Assembly: GCA_015662405.1 (NCBI GenBank)
Contig: DQUE01000111.1
Location: 1-8,508, forward strand
Length of the DNA stretch: 8,508 bases
Direction: 5' to 3'
From: Sulfurimonas autotrophica
GTDB taxonomy: Bacteria; Campylobacterota; Campylobacteria; Campylobacterales; Sulfurimonadaceae
The notes under the pieces: model-generated
What the model was told of the DNA's origin: nothing
The model's input: the letters and a program-made list of their open reading frames with translations, nothing else
Databases searched by the model: none
Translations under genes and position numbers: made by a program
Shown: piece by piece, positions 6,140 to 8,508 of the stretch
How the letters are laid out: every line of letters starts with the position of its first letter
Numbering within the stretch: position 1 is the first letter of the stretch

Positions 6140-7112
6140 AAAAGAGTTACAGACAAGAAAAAATCTTCTAGCATTTTCTGCTGGAGGTGACTCTACTGCC
6201 CTGCTTTTTCTACTCTTAGCAAATAATATCCCTTTTGATATTGCTATTGTTGATTATGGAATCAGAGAACAGAGCAAAGAAGAGGTTGCCTATGCAAAAA
6301 CACTTGCAAAAGAGTATGGCTTTCGATGCAATGTACATAAAGCAGAAAAAATTAGCAGTAATTTTGAGGCAAATGCCAGAAAAATTCGCTATGATTTTTT
6401 TGAATCCTTAGTGCAAAAATACCATTACGATACGCTACTGACTGCTCATCATCTCGGAGATAGATTTGAGTGGATGCTTATGCAGTTTTGCAAAGGTGCT
6501 GGATGCGTGGAGCTTGCGGGTATGCGTGAAAAAACAGAGCGCAATGGCTACATGCTCTATAGACCTCTTTTACATGTAGATAAACAAGAGCTTCTTACGT
6601 ATCTGCACAAAAATAGCATTACATACTTTGAAGATGAAAGTAATCTAGATGAAAAGTATAGACGTAACACTTTTCGACAACAACATGCAAAACCTCTCCT
6701 TGAAAAATATCTCCATGGCATCAAAAAAAGTTTTGCCTATATTGATGCAGATGTTAGCTCTCTTATACAAGAGACTCCCTTAGAAAATATAAACAGTCTC
6801 ATCTACTTCAAAAAAACAGCGACACGCAGAAGTGACATCTATCTCATAGACAGATATTTTAAATCACAAAACCATCTTATCACTGCGCATGAAAGAGAGC
6901 TACTCAAGGAAAATCCCACTGTTGTTATCGGAAGAAAATATGTTGTAACGACGATGGCAGGGTATATCTTTATAGCACCCTACATAGAAGCAAAAAATAT
7001 GAAAAAGAGCTTTAAAGAGCAGATGCGGCTTTTCCATGTAGAGCCAAAACTACGCGGTTATTTGGACAAAGACCCTGAAGCAGTAGCATTTTTATCTTCT
7101 TTATTAGCATAA
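6120..7112 (+). CDS. tilS: tRNA(Ile)-lysidine synthetase TilS
   Basis: TilS uses ATP and lysine to convert C34 of the CAU-anticodon isoleucine tRNA to lysidine, so that it reads AUA. This 330-residue protein has the N-terminal PP-loop ATPase domain: LLAFSAGGDSTALLFLL (16-32), FEANARKIRYDFF, and LLTAHHLGDRFEWMLMQFCK followed by GAG. The PP-loop reads SAGGDS rather than the usual SGGxDS, so the first glycine is Ala21. In TAHHxxDxxE the pattern is kept, but the usual ET is EW. The protein is a short-form TilS; the C-terminal 120 residues are poorly conserved. The ATG lies inside the end of rimO (20-nt overlap) and has no clear Shine-Dalgarno sequence, suggesting translational coupling. The start leaves 18 residues before the PP-loop and no better start is seen. 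Its 3' end overlaps the convergent PilO-like gene. Confidence 0.92.
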   Translation: MLKSKTKKELQTRKNLLAFSAGGDSTALLFLLLANNIPFDIAIVDYGIREQSKEEVAYAKTLAKEYGFRCNVHKAEKISSNFEANARKIRYDFFESLVQKYHYDTLLTAHHLGDRFEWMLMQFCKGAGCVELAGMREKTERNGYMLYRPLLHVDKQELLTYLHKNSITYFEDESNLDEKYRRNTFRQQHAKPLLEKYLHGIKKSFAYIDADVSSLIQETPLENINSLIYFKKTATRRSDIYLIDRYFKSQNHLITAHERELLKENPTVVIGRKYVVTTMAGYIFIAPYIEAKNMKKSFKEQMRLFHVEPKLRGYLDKDPEAVAFLSSLLA

Positions 7113-7615
7113 ACATTCATGCGAAATGATGACTTTATCATCTCACCATCTCGTTGAAAATCTATCGGAAAGTTAACACCTATTATCCAGTCACTTTTAT
7201 TGAGTGCATCTAAAAAATCATAAAAATTTGTAGGTGAACTTATTTGAGATGTTGTATTTACTTCATATACAGTAAAACTATCCTCATCTTTTGCACGTGC
7301 TACTTTCGTTACATGTAAAGATGAAAAAAAGTTCTTATGCTGTTTTTCAAATCTATCTGGATGAAATGGTGTATCAAAAGCCCTAATAATATGTCTATTT
7401 TTACTTTGAAGATCTTTTAGTTTGGCAAGGATCTCATCATAAAATTTTTGATATTTTCGTAATTCAAGATTTTCTTTACGCAATTCTAGTCTTGCTTGTC
7501 TATACTCTTTTCCCTTAGGGATTAGAAAGCCAAATGAAAAAACTAAAACAAATACAAACAAAAAGACAGAGAGTAGTAAAATATATAAATAGTGACGAGA
7601 AATCTTAATCTTCAC
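7058..7615 (-). CDS. PilO-like bitopic inner-membrane protein
   Basis: This 185-residue protein has PilO/GspM-like architecture. A short basic cytoplasmic N-terminus (MKIKISRHY) is followed by one membrane segment (about 9-32; LYILLLSVFLFVFVLVFSFG), a charged coiled coil (about 35-75, rich in LRKENLELRKY-type heptads), and a periplasmic alpha/beta domain (NFYDFLDALNKSDWIIGVNF in the centre). In pilus and secretion machines such proteins pair with PilN/GspL. The start is GTG at 7615, chosen because GAGGAG (7628-7623) lies 7 nt upstream and the membrane segment follows directly; it overlaps the PilN-like stop by 11 nt. The last 18 codons run antisense over the end of tilS. The assignment rests on architecture and gene order, since sequence identity in this family is low. 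It could also be an unrelated membrane-anchored subunit. Confidence 0.65.
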   Translation of the reverse strand: MKIKISRHYLYILLLSVFLFVFVLVFSFGFLIPKGKEYRQARLELRKENLELRKYQKFYDEILAKLKDLQSKNRHIIRAFDTPFHPDRFEKQHKNFFSSLHVTKVARAKDEDSFTVYEVNTTSQISSPTNFYDFLDALNKSDWIIGVNFPIDFQRDGEMIKSSFRMNVYANKEDKNATASGSLSK

Positions 7616-8138
7616 TCGCTAACTCCTCTATCTGTGATTCATCCATATAGTTTGTAGAAACAAACATCAGCCAGCCATTTTTTGCAGGATAAAAACTACT
7701 GTAAGTTTTATGAAAAATGGAACGTAGTGGTGCTTGGAGCATAAAATTATATACATCTTTGTTTGGTGTAATGCCATAAAGGATTAGACCATTTTTTAAA
7801 AGTTGTGCTCGGGACAAGGTGATACGCTGAGGAACCAAGTCAAACAAATTTGCTATAGAATCTTTTAACACCATATTTTTTGTAAATATTTTTTCAGCCA
7901 AAGCTTTTTGCTTTTGAATAAAGTTTATTTGATCCTGCATGTTTTCTATATCTGTTTTAAGCTCTTTTGTATGCTCTCTAATCTGTTTTTTATCTTTTTC
8001 AAATCTATACTCTTTAAATAGCAAAAAGAGATATGTACTAAAAAGTATGATAAGTGTAATAAAGAAAAAAGTAAATACGATTTGCAATTCAGGGGTAAAA
8101 GGTGTCTTTTTTCTCGGTTTTATATAACTATACTTCAT
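7605..8138 (-). CDS. PilN-like bitopic inner-membrane protein
   Basis: This 177-residue protein has the PilN (fimbrial assembly)/GspL C-terminal layout. A short basic cytoplasmic tail (MKYSYIKPRKKTPFTPEL) is followed by one membrane segment (about 19-43; IVFTFFFITLIILFSTYLFL), a long coiled coil (about 45-92), and a periplasmic ferredoxin-like region. That region has NLFDLVPQRITLSRAQLLKN followed by GLILYGIT, which resembles the L...+P..+.l......g..l.l.G.. pattern of PilN proteins. The basic tail before the membrane agrees with the cytoplasmic PilM-binding peptide of known PilN proteins. The ATG overlaps the stop of the upstream gene (ATGA), with GGAG 8 nt upstream. With the flanking PilM-like and PilO-like genes it suggests an inner-membrane platform complex. 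Whether it serves a pilus, type II secretion or DNA uptake (Cts-like) is not shown here. Confidence 0.65.
   Translation of the reverse strand: MKYSYIKPRKKTPFTPELQIVFTFFFITLIILFSTYLFLLFKEYRFEKDKKQIREHTKELKTDIENMQDQINFIQKQKALAEKIFTKNMVLKDSIANLFDLVPQRITLSRAQLLKNGLILYGITPNKDVYNFMLQAPLRSIFHKTYSSFYPAKNGWLMFVSTNYMDESQIEELASED
7623..7628 (-). promoter_or_regulatory. Ribosome binding site that fixes the GTG start of the PilO-like gene
   Basis: GAGGAG is read leftward, 7 nt before GTG 7615, and lies inside the last codons of the PilN-like gene. No ATG exists in frame near this point, so the site supports a GTG start and translational coupling. Confidence 0.7.
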
Positions 8139-8508
8139 AAACCAAGCTCCATTTTTGCAAGTTCGCTTACTTCTTCTGCAAGATCAGCCTGTCTTACATA
8201 TACATTAAAAAACATCTCCTCTTCAAGATACTTTTTCAAATCACTTGTCACCCCTGCACCATCTGCTATATAGACATTCTCTATAAATCGGCTCTCATAT
8301 TTATCATCTTTATAATAGTGCGAAATAGCAGTTTGGATCAGTGTAAACCTTTGGTAATCCTCATTGAAGGACTCCTCTTCATCATTTTCAGGCAAAGAGA
8401 CATCACTCTCAACAAGCTCTTCTTCAATATCTTTATTTTCAGAAAACTCATCAATATCTTCAATTGAATCCAAATCTTCAATTGAATCCAAATCTTCAAT
8501 CTCTTCAA
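8135..8508 (-). CDS. PilM-like protein, C-terminal part with acidic linker (5' end beyond window)
   Basis: This frame is open from the right window edge to TGA at 8135, giving 124 residues. No ATG occurs in the visible part; a TTG at 8491 lies within the repeat and is not a credible start, so the gene begins outside the window. The visible part starts with a strongly acidic, low-complexity linker (about 50 residues, repeats of EDLDSI, then SENKDIEEELVESD). The last 65 residues look like the end of PilM/actin-fold ATPases: a helix LIQTAISHYY, then FIENVYIADGAGVTSDLKKY followed by LEEEMFFNVYV, matching the family pattern I..++++.G.G....gL..yL.e.l...v.V. PilM is the cytoplasmic partner of PilN. 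The stop overlaps the PilN-like start (ATGA). The PilM assignment is inferred from pattern and context. An unrelated acidic protein with a short C-terminal domain is possible. Confidence 0.55.
   Translation of the reverse strand, partial: EEIEDLDSIEDLDSIEDIDEFSENKDIEEELVESDVSLPENDEEESFNEDYQRFTLIQTAISHYYKDDKYESRFIENVYIADGAGVTSDLKKYLEEEMFFNVYVRQADLAEEVSELAKMELGL
8462..8497 (-). repeat. Exact 18-bp tandem repeat, two copies, coding for EDLDSI
   Basis: Two identical adjacent 18-bp units (8462-8479 and 8480-8497; coding-strand unit GAAGATTTGGATTCAATT) encode EDLDSI twice. Degenerate partial units flank both sides (IEDIDE downstream, EEI upstream). The unit is a multiple of three, so gain or loss of copies would not shift the frame. 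More copies may lie beyond the window edge. Confidence 0.9.

Noticed and set aside
7939..8273. Two overlapping rightward frames opposite the PilN-like gene and the acidic protein
   Set aside because: They are low-complexity antisense translations of membrane and acidic segments, with no independent start signals.
8489..8491. TTG as the start codon of the acidic protein
   Set aside because: The frame stays open to the window edge, the codon lies within the tandem repeat, and no ribosome site precedes it.

Overview
The window is AT-rich, gene-dense DNA. It looks like a Campylobacterota (former Epsilonproteobacteria) chromosome, probably a Sulfurimonas-like relative. The reasons are the style of the RimO, TilS and HI0933-type proteins, the very short intergenic gaps, and promoters with a clear TATAAT -10 box but no conserved -35 box. 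The genus is inferred from protein character, not from a database match. Nothing suggests a phage, plasmid, insertion sequence, CRISPR array or RNA gene.

Layout from left to right. 1-625 (minus) is the N-terminal part of an exported, probable outer-membrane beta-barrel protein with its own promoter. 744-3524 (minus) is a probable small operon: a 61-residue unknown protein, then uvrB, then a DedA-family membrane protein. 3619-4764 (minus) is a BaiN/HI0933-type flavoprotein. 4768-4788 is a perfect palindrome holding two back-to-back -10 boxes, which separates the flavoprotein from rightward rimO (4814-6139) and tilS (6120-7112). 7058-8508 (minus) is a three-gene block with 4- to 11-nt overlaps: the C-terminal end of a probable PilM-like protein, a PilN-like protein and a PilO-like protein. 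Its last gene overlaps the 3' end of tilS tail to tail.

How the genes fit together. UvrB is the damage-verification helicase of nucleotide excision repair. RimO (ribosomal protein S12 methylthiolation) and TilS (lysidine in the tRNA that reads AUA) both act on the translation machinery and are co-transcribed. The PilM/N/O-like trio would form an inner-membrane platform for a type IV pilus, type II secretion or DNA-uptake machine, comparable to the Campylobacter Cts transformation system.

The most interesting points are regulatory and structural. The -10 boxes of uvrB and of the flavoprotein gene lie only 6-7 nt from start codons fixed by homology, with no Shine-Dalgarno sequence, which predicts leaderless mRNAs. 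The flavoprotein and rimO promoters are fused into one palindrome, so RNA polymerase should be unable to occupy both at once. The PilM-like protein has an acidic linker with an exact 18-bp tandem repeat just before its conserved C-terminal segment. A wholly new biological system is not evident; most genes belong to known families.
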